Source: Daldinia sp. FL1419 (taxonomy: Eukaryota; Ascomycota; Sordariomycetes; Xylariales; Hypoxylaceae). Taken from it: DNA of 64,000 nt. Below the pieces are notes generated by a model, which saw only the letters and a list, made by a program, of their open reading frames with translations, made no database searches and was not told the DNA's origin. This document shows, piece by piece, positions 24,815-35,985 of the stretch. Both the position numbers and the translations under genes were made by a program. The DNA is taken from NCBI GenBank assembly GCA_025201765.1, contig MU623449.1:65346-129345 (forward strand). Direction: 5' to 3'. Each line of letters starts with the position of its first letter. The stretch's first letter is position 1.

Positions 24815-26382
24815 CTATATCTTAGGCCATATTGGCTCTCCGCATTCATCCTGGCTCTTCACCCAAGCCTGAATTCGGTCGATTTTCCAACCACTAACCC
24901 ATCGTTCTTCCTCCTCAACCGCCTTTGGGGCTGGCTTACCAAACCGGAAGGACTTATTGTATGCGCAAGTCCTATCATGATACGAAAACTGGAAGCAGTC
25001 ACGCTTGTTATCGCATAGCTCGCGGCAGTGCTCGAATGATTTATGCGCCGTAAGCTCGATGCCAGTACGAATATGTCGGTTTAGCTTCTCAGTGCTATCC
25101 CGTTGCCATTTCGGATACTGTTCGGCTGGATCCGGGTCGACATATCGCACATCTTCACTCAGGTTATCCCAGTCGTCGCGCCTAGCCATTAGCTTCTGCG
25201 CAACGAATTCTTGGTATATGTCTTTGAATCGCATTACAGGGCGGAGCATGCCTTGGGACCGGTAGAATCGCTGCTCGAAATCCTAAAACGAGGAGATCTC
25301 TTCCGGGTCCATGTGATGCATAGTAACAACCGGCTGACACCATTCGCGAGGTCCATAAGGGATACTATATGGCTTCTCGCCGTTTATCGTCGGCCACTAT
25401 AACCATATTAATCCTCAGAGGTCTGCCAATGGTAGGTATGCAAGGTATATCCTAAAGCTGTACGGTTTGGGGGGGCTCTTACAGCTTGCTTGACGCTAAT
25501 ACCAAGCGTTTCATTCAGGGCGAGACTTAGCACGTAATCTCCGCAACATGATTTACTGGCTTTTATATCGTACTGGTTGGCAATGCCTGGCTGGATTTTG
25601 GCAATCTCCATCATCGTTGCCCGCGATAGAATATACCCGCTACCGCCGTGCGCGAAGGCGAAACCGTTCAACAGTGCCATACTGCCGACGAGGTGCTTCT
25701 TCAAAGGATCCCCGAGGATTCCTAGCCACCGGACAAGGTTATGCCAGAGTACATACGTATCGGCGTCGATAAACAAGTACCAATCGTAGTTGGGCCGTAA
25801 GCTATACGCCTTTTCAGCAATATGGAGATTCTTATATTTATCTAATCTCCAAGCCTCGAATCTCAAATTATGCCCATCATTCGAGTTGCAGCTCTGTTGG
25901 TCAACAGCGCAAGCTCTCTGCCTATGGTAAAGGTCAAAGTCGTAGTTCTCCTTGACTTGGTCAAGAACGGAATCCAAGCTGTCTCGGATGTGAACCCCAG
26001 CAATATCCTGTTCCATGTCGGAAAATATCAGGTAGCCTGGGAGACATCGTAGTATGGTAATGAGTTGTGTAGGGATCTTGGTGTATGCCTCCGTGGCACC
26101 AGTCTTAACGACAATAAGGACATTAGACGTGTTAGTAACATGATTGCATGATGGTTCGTAAGGCCTAATAAAAGACGATGCCGTTAAATCAGTGGGTTTC
26201 GGGGCGCCCACAGAGCTCGATAAGTTGGTAGGGTTGGGACTGTTGGCAAAGGGAAATGATGGGATTCCAAGCGACGAACCGCGAAACAGCCATTTGGTAA
26301 GACGTGCCAAAGTGATTGTAGTAGCAACAAGGCATGCGACGGCCAAGATAAACCTTTTGTGGCAGTATCGTGAGGCCATCAT
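24815..26382 (-). CDS. GT31-like (fringe-type) glycosyltransferase, interrupted by one in-frame stop
   Basis: A predicted type II Golgi membrane glycosyltransferase. Exons 26382-25483 and 25396-24815 (minus strand) join in frame to 494 codons, but codon 338 is TAG (25283-25285). Residues 11-29 form a signal anchor. The metal-binding DxD motif is in FIDADTYV (D206, D208), followed by HGGSGYILSR and CCGDYVLSLAL. Exon 2 continues with WPTINGEKPYSIPYGPREW, QPVVTMHHMDPEE, then the stop, then DFEQRFY and a Cys-containing C-terminal region (HCRELCDNKRDCFQFSY) that resembles a PAN/apple-like module. Family resemblance leads me to expect Trp at the stop, so TGG to TAG would be one change. The rest is undamaged, so this may be a recent null allele or a sequence error. 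No intron can remove the stop in frame. The donor/acceptor pair at 25482-25397 is strongly supported by the restored frame. Confidence 0.8.
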
Positions 26383-26997
26383 ATTTGCCGAATTATATTA
26401 TGTCAATCCTCATTGTCGATGGGTAGATACTTATTGACGTCGAGAGAGGACAAGGCGTGATCCGAATTAAGGAGTGCCTATGAGGAAAGGGAGGATAAAA
26501 AGGAGAGTACGAATGAAGGCGAGGAAAAGATTTGTCAAGATACATATCTATGTACATAGGCTCCTGCCTTGGGTACCATGGGTAACTTGAACTTGCGCAT
26601 TTAGTGTAAGGCGATCTCAATGATACATGTAATAACCAATCTTTTTGGGTAGTGGTTACCTCACAAGATGCAAGCCTACACACGAGTACGCGGGTACCTA
26701 AAACATACATATAGCAACCTTAAATCAGCACGGAATGGAACGAGAAAGGCAATTGAAGTATCGTGAATTTTATTGGCAAGCCTTCATGATTTATATCCAA
26801 TCATACAGCTCCCCAAAATCAGATTTCACCTGTCTTCTTTCTGAGTTGATGGCAATACGTAGTTGAATGGTGGAGAGGTATCTGCGTGATAGCGGTATTG
26901 GTGACCATCACGTGATATATTAGTCTAATATCTTTCTCTATATTTACAATTGATGCTATTCCCTCATTCTCCCTCGTCTCCTCTATTTTCCTATCCT
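26383..26997. other. Intergenic region between two minus-strand genes
   Basis: This holds the promoter of the glycosyltransferase (26383 upward) and the 3' flank of the phosphate carrier. It is purine-rich on the + strand around 26480-26530, which is CT-rich on the coding strand as expected for a leader. No gene is seen. Confidence 0.5.
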
Positions 26998-28145
26998 CTA
27001 TTTCGAAATTTCGACACCTCCTGTGGCCCCTAATAATTTCTTGATGTCACCTGTGAAGATCGTTAGCGCGTCTGACGGCGGCGAATTAAAGTTGATTTTT
27101 ACGGATTATACGTACCATAGATGGCAAACTGTCCAGCAGTTAGAGTACCAACCATGAAGAGACGAGCACCAATACCGCTGTAAGATCCACGGAGACCGAG
27201 TTCCTTAGCGATCTTGACCAGACGGCTGGTGGTGCTCTCACCGGGGAGACCCTTGGTCTTGTTGATCTTGGACAACATAGTGTCGGCAGGCTGGGAGACG
27301 ATGGCGGCGGCGAAACCGGCGATCAGACCGGATCCTAAGTTGACAGTGGTCTGTAGACCGTCGGACATCTTGTTCTTGGGGTATTGTCGGTAGATGGCCT
27401 CGGCAACCTTCTCGTAAACAACGAACTTGGCCATGGTGTAAGGAACCCTATACGTTAAGTTAATATTGCTCTATCAGACTCCAATATGTATTCACTTACT
27501 GCTTGAATAGGATAGGGCCGAAACCGGCGTAGAAGGCACCAACACCTTCCTGAGAGAGGATCTTGCTGAAACCGCTCACAAGACCGCTAGCGTAGGTCGG
27601 CTCGGAGACGAGACGGATACGGGTGGCCTCAAGGGGGCAAAGGGCGATGTCGGCGAAGAATTCGGCGAACGCAGACGAGACTAGGTAAACACCAGTTCGG
27701 TACTGCGTAGCATTCTCAAGGCCGACGAGGTTGATCGACTGCTGCTTGAAGAACTCGTATCCACCGAACTTGAAAGCACCCTGGAGGAAGTAACCAGCAA
27801 AGGTAGGGCCAACACCGGTCAGAAGGGCACCAGCACCCTCATTTGCGACAACCTGCTTGATACCACCAAAGAGACCTCGGTTATATGTGACGGGGTCGAG
27901 CTGAATTCTGGTCTTGACACTATATGGTAGTCGTATTAGTTTAAGATGTCCACGTATACATGGAAATACGGAGATAGCCCAAGGTGCGCCAATGAAAGGG
28001 GGAAATGCTATAGGACATACACATCGACGGGGGTAAGAGAGCCGTGGGTGACCGAGCAGCAGATAGCGCCGGCAAGGGCAAACTTAGAGTAGAGAGAAAG
28101 ACCGCTGTCCTGAGCGGGCGCATTTACAGCTTTTGCGGCAGCCAT
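26998..28145 (-). CDS. MIR1: Mitochondrial phosphate carrier (SLC25 family)
   Basis: It imports phosphate across the inner mitochondrial membrane for ATP synthesis. Four minus-strand exons, 28145-28021, 27919-27500, 27447-27116 and 27050-26998, join to 309 residues, the usual length. The three carrier repeats each show the family signature: TPVDVVKTRIQLD, CPLEATRIRLVSEP and SQPADTMLSKINK. Further conserved segments are GPTFAGYFLQGAFKFGGYEFFK, split over repeat 1, and GFGPILFKQVPYTMAKFVVYE. The terminal exon encodes DIKKLLGATGGVEISK. The first donor (GTATGT) leaves phase 2, restoring PVDVVKT. The gene is codon-biased toward C-ending codons, consistent with high expression. A fold-back element begins about 285 bp upstream of the start codon. 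Confidence 0.95.
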
Positions 28146-28429
28146 TGTGAATACTGGACTGAAGTGAAGATTAAAGGAAAAAATGGATTGAGAGGAGATA
28201 TAGGAAGAAGTGACGACGAAAAGGTCAAGTCGTGCACAAAAGAGGCCCAATTGGGTGATGCCTTGGTCAAAGATTTGTTTTGCTTTGAGGCTTTTTAGGA
28301 GTGAAGGAATAGAAAGAGGCCGTCGTGTGTGTGTCAACTCCAGAAAAAAAGAATTAACAATTTGATCGGAAGATGGCGGAAAGAGTGGGGCGGCAGAACG
28401 GAGAAAACCTATCAAAGTGGGTCGATAAG
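28146..28429. promoter_or_regulatory. Promoter/leader region of the phosphate carrier gene
   Basis: The proximal upstream region (minus-strand gene) is rich in A and G on the + strand, that is CT-rich on the coding strand (around 28160-28320), typical of a strongly expressed fungal gene. The region ends abruptly at the left end of the palindromic element. Confidence 0.4.
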
Positions 28430-29150
28430 GCTTGCTGTATGGCAGACCATATATACCACTTTGCCAAAATCGATTTTGGTCAGACACTAAATTAGATTTG
28501 GCTAAGTGTAATAGCAATTTAATTAACGAATACTTAGGTTTTTATAGGGAGTACTTAGGTTTTATATGGGTTAAATAGATATATGTTTATTGATAATTGA
28601 ATAACTTATATATATTAATATAATAAAATTATGGATAAAACTTATCTTAGCGAGCTTAGACTTGAGATTTTTATCAGCCACCACAGCCACCCCAATATGG
28701 ACCGTGCATGTTGTGGCAAATAGGAGACGGTTTTGTGTGGGAGGGGTCTGATTGGTTAAAAATTGCTGTGGTATAAAAAATATAAAGTAAAACTGTCCTA
28801 GTCTGAGCTTTGCTGAGATAAGTCTGAGCTTATCTCAGTAGGTTTAGACTATCCCATAGCACTTTTTAGCCAATCAGATCCCTGACATACCCCTCCCACA
28901 CAAAACCGTCTCCTATTTGCCACAACATGCACGGACTATATTGGGGTGGCTGTGGTGGCTGGTAAAAAAAAATCTAATTTAAGACCCCTCATATGTATGT
29001 AACCATTATAACATTACTCTTATAATGCATAAGTATCTATATACAACTTTATTGTATATGGCCTGTGCACACGCTAAGGATATATTGCCCTTTACGGCCA
29101 CCCAAAATCGATTTTGGCAAAGTGGCTCCTATGGTCCGCCATATGCTGAA
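28430..29150. mobile_element. Palindromic fold-back (MITE-like) element, about 720 bp
   Basis: Nested inverted repeats define the element. The outer arms, about 45 bp (28436-28479 and 29102-29146), share GACCATA, CCACTTTGCC and the 16-bp palindrome CCAAAATCGATTTTGG (28464-28479, 29102-29117). The inner arms, about 72 bp (28676-28747 and its reverse complement within about 28890-28962), are nearly identical, with two mismatches. They carry GCCACCACAGCCACCCCAAT and TTGTGGCAAATAGGAGACGG. Between the inner arms, at 28800-28850, sits a smaller palindromic core (GTCTGAGCTT twice, CTGAGATAAG/CTTATCTCAG). The left arm also has a tandem duplication of TACTTAGGTTTTTATAGG (28531-28570). No transposase is encoded, so it is presumably non-autonomous. 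No target-site duplication is clear. A diverged relative lies at 62045-62402. Confidence 0.7.
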
Positions 29151-30278
29151 CCATTTAAATCGGGTCGAGGAGAGAATATTTCGGGTGTTGATTCGCCGAT
29201 AAATCCAACCAAGCCACAATACGTCAAACCTACAAGCCTCACCGCTTAGCGCTTCGGACCACTGAGGATGGATGAGGGGACCACATGTTAGGTACTAGGT
29301 TACAGTAATCTAACCTAAGGTTAGATGCAAGTGCCATTTAACCGCGATGCGGCTGAGAATATCCGAGTTCTTACCTCAGCTCTTACTTCGGTACATACGT
29401 TCAAGGCGTATTACGTACGCATCATAACTTACACCCTTATCCAATAAGCTGGGGGGTTGTTAAGTTAGTTACGTGGGCAGTCCTTCATGTTTGTTGGCAT
29501 GTGATACGTTCAGCAAAGAGGTTTGCATACTTCCCAGAGTGAGAACAGTTAGGACCTCCTATCATATCACACTTAGGCGGTTTGACCGGATAGTCACCGG
29601 GTGGGTAGGACTCGACTAGGAATACAAGCATAGTCTAACTTATACGTACGGTAGAACTGTAAGGGTAGGCAAGTAACCAGAAAATAGCACCCGTGTGCAT
29701 TAAGTGGCTTCTAAGGCTAATAATATTTATCTTATTATTTATGCCTTTCTCTTACAATGATGCCTGATGCATTCCATATCAGTCAAAAGGGAGGCGATAA
29801 ATATAATAGTAAAACGAATCGATGGAGTTTCGATGGATGCGCTCTACATTGCCATATTTATATGATACACGCGTCTCCGTATACAAGTCATATAATATAG
29901 CCTCCCTGCCTGGTAGTTATTAACGTGGATAGCTATAGATCTGTTGTAATCTATCTAATATATTGAGAAAAAACGATGGGATGAAAAAGAGGCTTCTTGG
30001 AAAAGATTATTGGGTATAAAAATAACTGAGATTATTTAGGTACTCACCTATGTAGTACCGATCTGAGGAGACCCTAAAGTGATATCAAATCAGATGTATA
30101 GTGATATGTACGATAAAAGTATGTATGTATGTATGTATGTATGTATGTGATGGGGCTAATCTCGGGAGATACCCGGCGGAAGTGACGAGTTTGCTTCAAA
30201 GCCGCTATCAAGACAATCGAAGGTATCTATGAGGTAAGTACGTGGTGATTAAAGTGTTAGGAAGGCTCTTCTCATAAT
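29151..30278. other. Intergenic region, no gene seen
   Basis: No supported gene. It contains the GTAT microsatellite at 30119-30148 and TAGGTA-type motifs around 29290-29330. A 74-codon open frame over 29025-29249 is mostly produced by the fold-back element and is not considered a gene. Confidence 0.5.
30119..30148. repeat. GTAT microsatellite
   Basis: The tetranucleotide GTAT is repeated about seven and a half times without interruption. Confidence 0.9.
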
Positions 30279-30286
30279 TATATAAG
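30279..30286 (+). promoter_or_regulatory. Possible TATA box of the small secreted-protein gene
   Basis: TATATAAG lies about 150 bp before the ATG at 30432 and is followed by an AC/T-rich leader. It is the only strong TATA-like match in this interval. Confidence 0.4.
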
Positions 30287-30431
30287 TCGTCATTCCCAGC
30301 AAAAAAAAAAAACCCTGGGATTTAAATTCGGAGTCTTTCAACAAGCTTGATACTTCAAATATTTCCACCATCCAACTTCACACTAAATTGGCATACTCGA
30401 ATCGAATAAATTCCCCTCGATCCTTTTAAAG

Positions 30432-30713
30432 ATGCGATTCATTACCGTCTGGGCCATTCTGCCATTTCTCGTCACCTCTTTGGCGTCTCCCGTGGTTGAG
30501 GACGGTCTAAATTACCCTGCCTCTAGCGACACCTCAAGCGATACTTCCTTCACTCCGTACCCGACTACGCCTCAAACCGGTTTGCCGACTGAGTCCTTCT
30601 CTCACTTCCCGACCATATCGCTTCCGCCCTTCTCGAGTGCATCCCAGTCTTCCTTTGCCACTTCTTACAGCTCCATTCCTAATACTGAACTCGACCCGCC
30701 CGTCTCTGCGTAA
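30432..30713 (+). CDS. Small Ser/Thr/Pro-rich secreted protein, hypothetical
   Basis: A 93-residue protein with a clear signal peptide (MRFITVWAILPFLVTSLAS, cleavage probably after ASP or SLA). The mature part is rich in Ser, Thr and Pro (about half of all residues), has no Cys, and would be a good substrate for O-mannosylation. A TATA box lies upstream. I recognise no family. The last codons (TCT GC|GTAAGA) contain a good donor sequence, so the coding region could continue into a further exon. Cell-wall or effector-like secreted proteins look like this, but function is unknown. Confidence 0.45.
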   Translation: MRFITVWAILPFLVTSLASPVVEDGLNYPASSDTSSDTSFTPYPTTPQTGLPTESFSHFPTISLPPFSSASQSSFATSYSSIPNTELDPPVSA

Positions 30714-33676
30714 GAGGCGTCTAAGATGCCGTAGGAGGGCGGGAGACTGTCGTTGAATTAGGTCAGCTTAACTGGAATTCGATAGATAAAAGTAGACGCC
30801 GATACTAACTTTGGACCTAGACGACCTTCTACATACGAAAAAAGGGGGGGAAAAACCCCCTCTTCCTATGCTGCTGCGACTGCATTGGTTCCGAGTGTCC
30901 CAAAGCTAAAACGTCCCTCGAAATTATGACATTAGGTAGCTCGCAAATACGGAAATATGAGGCCGGTTTAATTCCTCACGGATAATACACTCAATTTTTT
31001 TATTTCATACGTTAGCGAGGATGATCGGACTGACGCTCAGTGCAGGAGGGATGTTTTTTTCCCGCAGGATTATCTTTCTACCGGTGGACTAGGTAACGAT
31101 GGGAAATTGGCAAATGCCCTCAAACTATTGTAGCCGTACCTGATGGTGGCTTCAGTCCTATCCTTCATTCTATTCAAACTCGATAACTCATACCTTTCTA
31201 TAAACATTCATTGGCTTACTGACTCCGAAATTTGTAGACGGTAAAACGTAGAGCCCAAAATCATTCCGCTTCTCCCCGAGGCCAATATCAACGAGGACGG
31301 TAATCTATCGAAGGGGCCCTGGGGATACAGGCAAAACCTATGAATCCAGGTCTCTGTAGAAGTTAAATAAAAATGTAGAGGTGCTAGAATTTCAGACAAT
31401 ACAGTTATACTTTGGGGCACTTCTAGTATTTCCACATAATCGAAGACCCCCATCGCTTAACTAGGAGTTACTTACAGGATTGATTTGTAAGATTATCCGT
31501 GCTTTTCATATCCGCCTCGTGATAGGTAAGTCAATACGAACCCGTACTCTCCGAAGGGTGCCAAGTCAATAAGATGAGCGTCGGAAGGTTAAGAAATTAT
31601 TAGGGATAATGCCTAGAGGAGAAAATTTCCAACTCACTCAAAAACATGGCTTCCAATCAATTGAAGATGAGGGAGGGTGAAGTCTTCCTTGCCTTAAGAT
31701 CTAGGTACGCAATGAAATACTAATAAGACTGTGTACATAGGTAGTAAAGGGAAGAGTGCCTTACAACCTCTGAAAAGAAAACTGGGGACGATCGGTACGG
31801 TCGTAATCATCTCAAGATTTCACCAACATGCTTATAAACTCTCTCGCAGCGGCGTCGTTCGATACGATGAAAGGATTCAACAGGAAAGAAACACGCTCGC
31901 TAAATACTCATCCCCTTTTCATTAAAGGCTCTCTATTTATTAAGATTGAAAAGTTTGTATTTTAGGTAACATTTAACCGAGTACCAGAGAATCAGAGGAT
32001 CAGAGGATCCGGCATCCCTTTTTCGGTAATTATTCGCACGATGGCGTTATTGCCTAGGTTAGCTGTGCACCTCTTAAAGAGAGCAAATATTCTTCAACGA
32101 AGGATTTGTACTCATTTGGATTCAGATGGGTGCGAGATGGACTGATGTATTTATATATCAATAGCAAGATGTAACTAATTAAACAGGGCGCACCGTTGAG
32201 CCTCCTTTTATGTAGTCGTACCAAAAAAAGAAGAAAAAAAAGAAAAGAAAAAGAAAAAGGAAGAAAAAAGAAGAAAAGCGACAAGAAAATTATGTGCTTC
32301 TCTCTCTCTCTCTCCAATTAGTGGATCCGATTACACATCCAATAATAACCTTCTCCGGGCAGATACTTACCTTCGAAGGTACTCAAACTATATCCTATAC
32401 ATACCTACGTACAACTATGTATAAAATTGCGGATATCGCGATCCTGTACTATGTATGTCATACATCCTGTATATACTTACTTACATGCACATAAGTACGT
32501 GGAGATGCTAATGAACTTTAGCGGATATTCCCGCATTACGCTTAATCGAGGACATCGCTCGAACACATCCCGAGTTAAGCTTGTCCTATGAATCTTTGGT
32601 GATCAGCATTCAGGTAGAGAGGGGCTACGAAACATGTCGGAGAAGCCGACGTCACTGATGTCTGTAGCTTCACGCTCAGATATCAGTAATTGGTTAGTAG
32701 ACCGATGGAACTTCCGGTGGTATTACTATTTGCTCGTGGTATTACGTTCGAACATTCGTCTTCCTACTATATGCGGACGACCGAAGAGGTGGAGTTATAC
32801 CCATCGTCATGGTACTAAGATCATATGATATGCGCAGCTATTCTCTGATTATCTATTATAGGAAATGTCTCCAGAACTGAAGGATAAAGCTAGATCTAAA
32901 AAGTGTTCGTATAACCGAGGGATGCGTCGTCGTAATTGCCATTAAGCCTTACTGCCTTCCTTTACTTTTGAGGGTCCCGCTGCCCCAGGCGCGATCGGGT
33001 TCTTGGAAACTTGGAAGAAGACTTCCAGGGATATACATAAGCTAAAATGGGGTTGTACGGCATAAGACACGGCAGGATCATTAACCAATAAGACAATACG
33101 ATCTACACAAAGGATCGCTCATAGTCTTTGCCGCTACCAATGACGAAACTTTTTTTTCATTTTTTTTCATCGTACCTTTTTATTCTAGCCCGTCTCGTCC
33201 AAGCATCGTTCCCCTCGTCGAACTATACTACGAAAAGACTTCGGGGCTCGGGCTAATTGCGGCCTCTCCACACTCCACACAACTCCAAAGGGGGTTCGGG
33301 CCTCTCTCCACACTTAGACCCCCGGATTCCTTGGCCCCTGAAAGATGCTAGGCTACTAGGGTAGCGGGTGGAATGCGAGGAATTCTATGGTAAGGGTAAG
33401 GTATCAAAGTAGCAAGGTAGCACCGCCGTTCAACCGTGACCGCCGGGGCGTTGTGGTAAAAACGCTGGGACCCTAAGCGAAGCTGACAATTTATATTAAT
33501 ATGTAGGAGCATGCTGCCCCTTTATCGAGACAACTCCCGAGTTCTCGGCTCAAGACATCATCCGCCTATTCACTATAGGAACACAATTCCTACAGTGACA
33601 CCCCCGTGACTACGTATAGTCTTGCCAAGCTCTTTACTTCTGGGCCTCCTTATACACTGGTTCGCGAATTGGCAAG
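30714..33676. other. Gene-free stretch of about 3 kb
   Basis: No supported gene on either strand. It contains a purine tract at 32223-32277, a CT microsatellite just after it (around 32300-32315) and homopolymer runs near 33150-33180. Short open frames have no recognisable features. Confidence 0.5.
32223..32277. repeat. Purine (A/G) tract of about 55 bases
   Basis: The stretch contains only A and G on the + strand, mostly A runs separated by single or double G. It is low-complexity DNA of a type also found mirrored as pyrimidine tracts near 44450-44480. Confidence 0.8.
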
Positions 33677-35371
33677 ATGGGCTTTAAGGAGTTCGTCAAG
33701 AGGCGCTCGCTTCGGGCTAGGGACGACAAGCGCACCAAAGCGGCCGAACTGACTCTTCGAGAGTCGCTCTATCCGATATGTCTTGTCACGGTTCTCTTCT
33801 TTCTCTGGGGATTTAGTTACGGTATGTAACAATGCCTTTGCGCGACAATTAGTTCTGGTCGTACACTTATACGATGGCACGTGGCGTTCAACTAACTTGT
33901 TGTAACCAGGTCTGCTCGATACGTTGAACAAGCATTTTCAAAACACTCTTGGTATTACCAAGTCGCGTTCGTCCGGCCTGCAAGCTGCATACTTCGGGTA
34001 TATCTATCTCGCGTAGAAAAACACTTGCGAAATCGTCGCTAATCGTCGAGCACAGCGCCTACCCTCTCGCCTCGCTCGGTCATGCTAATTGGATCTTGCG
34101 TCACTATGGCTATCGAGCCACATTCATATGGGGTCTCTGTCTATACGGTACACAATACTTTCCTATAGAAATAGCTATAGATCTATATATTAAAGTACTT
34201 GGTAGCCTTGACTAACTAGATGTATTATAGGTATCGGCGCATTGATCGCCTTCCCGTGTATCTTGGCTAAGTCCTTCGCTGGGTTTTGCATGGCCATCTT
34301 CGTCATTGGCAATGGCCTTGGATCTCTCGAAACCGCCGCAAACCCATACATCACAGGTAGGTCTTTTAACTTCATAGGGGATAATGGCTAGGCTTACATA
34401 TAAGAAAAGTTTGCGGCCCGCCTCGATACGCCGAGATGCGTATCAACATATCCCAGGCCTTCAACGGTATCGGCACCGTAGTAGCTCCCGTGTTAGGCTC
34501 GTATGTCTTTTTTACATTCGACGACGTGACGGCCTTGAGAAATGTGCAATGGGTATATATTGCGATTGCCATATTCGTATTCGTGCTCGCATTTGCCTTC
34601 TTCCTCTCCGACATTCCCGAGATCACCGACGCTGATATGGCATTTCAAGCCACGGAGACTCATGCCAACGCCGACGATAAGCCTTTCTGGAAGCAATATC
34701 GTTTATTCCACGCTGCCTTTGCACAGTTTTGCTATACCGGTGCCCAGATCGCCATAGCTAGTTACTTCATCAACTACGTTCGCGATACCCAGCCCCTTAC
34801 CGATGATCCTACCGCCTCGCGCTTCCTCGCCGGCGCCCAAGGTGGCTTTGCTGCGGGCCGTTTCTTTGGTGTGTTTGTAATGCGATATTTTCGGCCGCGC
34901 TGGGTATTCCTGGCCTTTCTAACTTTGTGTATTGTGTTCATCGCACCATCCATTACACAACGTGGTTGGACGGGTATGTCGATGTTATATGTGACCCTGT
35001 TCTTCGAGTCCATCTGTTTCCCAACAATTGTTGCATTAGGTATGCGCGGATTGGGTCGCCATACGAAGCGCGGCTCTGGTTGGATTGTAGCAGGTGTGAT
35101 GGGTGGCGCATGTGTGCCTCCGCTGACGGGCGTCGCGGCCGATGCGCACCAGACTGCACTAGCCATGGTTGTTCCTTTGTGTTTCTTCGTCGCGGCTTCG
35201 ACTTACGCTATCGCCGTCAACTTTATCCCCGCGTATAGAGATCCCGCGGATGCGTTTTCGACGACTGAGGTTGGGCTGACGCGCCGACACACTGGTGTCG
35301 ACGAGGAGTGTGCTAACGAGGCTGTTGTGATTGGTGATGAGAAGGTTGTTCCAACCGAGATTGAATCGTAG
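33677..35371 (+). CDS. MFS transporter, L-fucose:H+ symporter (FucP)-like
   Basis: A predicted plasma-membrane sugar permease of 470 residues. Five exons, 33677-33821, 33910-33997, 34056-34147, 34231-34356 and 34410-35371, join in frame. The N-terminal FLWGFSYGLLDTLNKHFQ is the hallmark of the fucose/glucose/galactose permease branch of the MFS. Further conserved features are AYPLASLGHANWILRHYGYR, NGLGSLETAANPYIT, YAEMRINISQAFNGIGTVVA and SYFINYV. Twelve hydrophobic segments can be counted across the joined protein. The C-terminus is hydrophilic and cytosolic. Introns are 57-88 nt with GTATGT, GTATAT, GTACAC and GTAGGT donors. The substrate (fucose or another hexose) is inference from the family. 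Confidence 0.88.
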
Positions 35372-35985
35372 ATACCCCTTATTCAGTATTTGTATTCAGA
35401 AATAGGTGGATAAAATATTACGGGTCCAGGAAGTTGAGGGATCTCCTATGAAAAGGAAAGCAATGCTAGCATGCAAGTTCGTGTTGAGTTCCAGTTATCA
35501 ACTATAAGAGGTTACACTACTATCTCACACAGTACTGGAAAGTTGTCTCTCAATATAGATAACTCGTACGGTCCTCTACAGCCAACATTGGTGGATACCG
35601 ATTCACTCCGGAGATAGAAAAAAGTGAGCATTAATAAATGACTCGCCTGAAATGAACATGTTGATAAAAGAAGGTCGCATCCAATATACCCTATGCTAAT
35701 ATCTATCCTCAATATAAACGATTCAATCAATTTTCCTTCAGCGCCTAGTGCCCATCGACCAAGGGTAGTGTGTTGCGTGGGTATTTACCAATAAACGCCA
35801 TAGAAGCTCCCTACACCCCCCAAAAAGATAGTAAGTAACCCATCATAATCGTCTTATATCGTAATCCTCTAGTCGATGCAGATCCAGCGGCGGTGTACTG
35901 ATAGCTGGGCATTCCAAATGTGTATAAACCAACCATCCCTCATGGCGGATAACCACGTTTTAGCGACGTAAAAGGGGAGTAGTGT
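35372..35985. other. Intergenic region between convergent genes
   Basis: 3' flanks of the fucose-permease-like gene (+) and the Cys-rich membrane protein gene (-). AT-rich, no gene seen. Confidence 0.55.

Noticed and set aside
25286..25360. An intron whose acceptor would be the TTTTAG containing the premature stop of the glycosyltransferase.
   Set aside because: Every donor I could find upstream either removes strongly conserved coding sequence or shifts the frame, so the stop cannot be spliced away convincingly.
29025..29249. Open frame of 74 codons resembling a small protein, with a similar peptide (QNRFWQSG) encoded on the opposite strand near 28470.
   Set aside because: Both peptides come from the outer arms of the inverted repeat, so the resemblance is a by-product of the palindrome and not evidence of two related genes.
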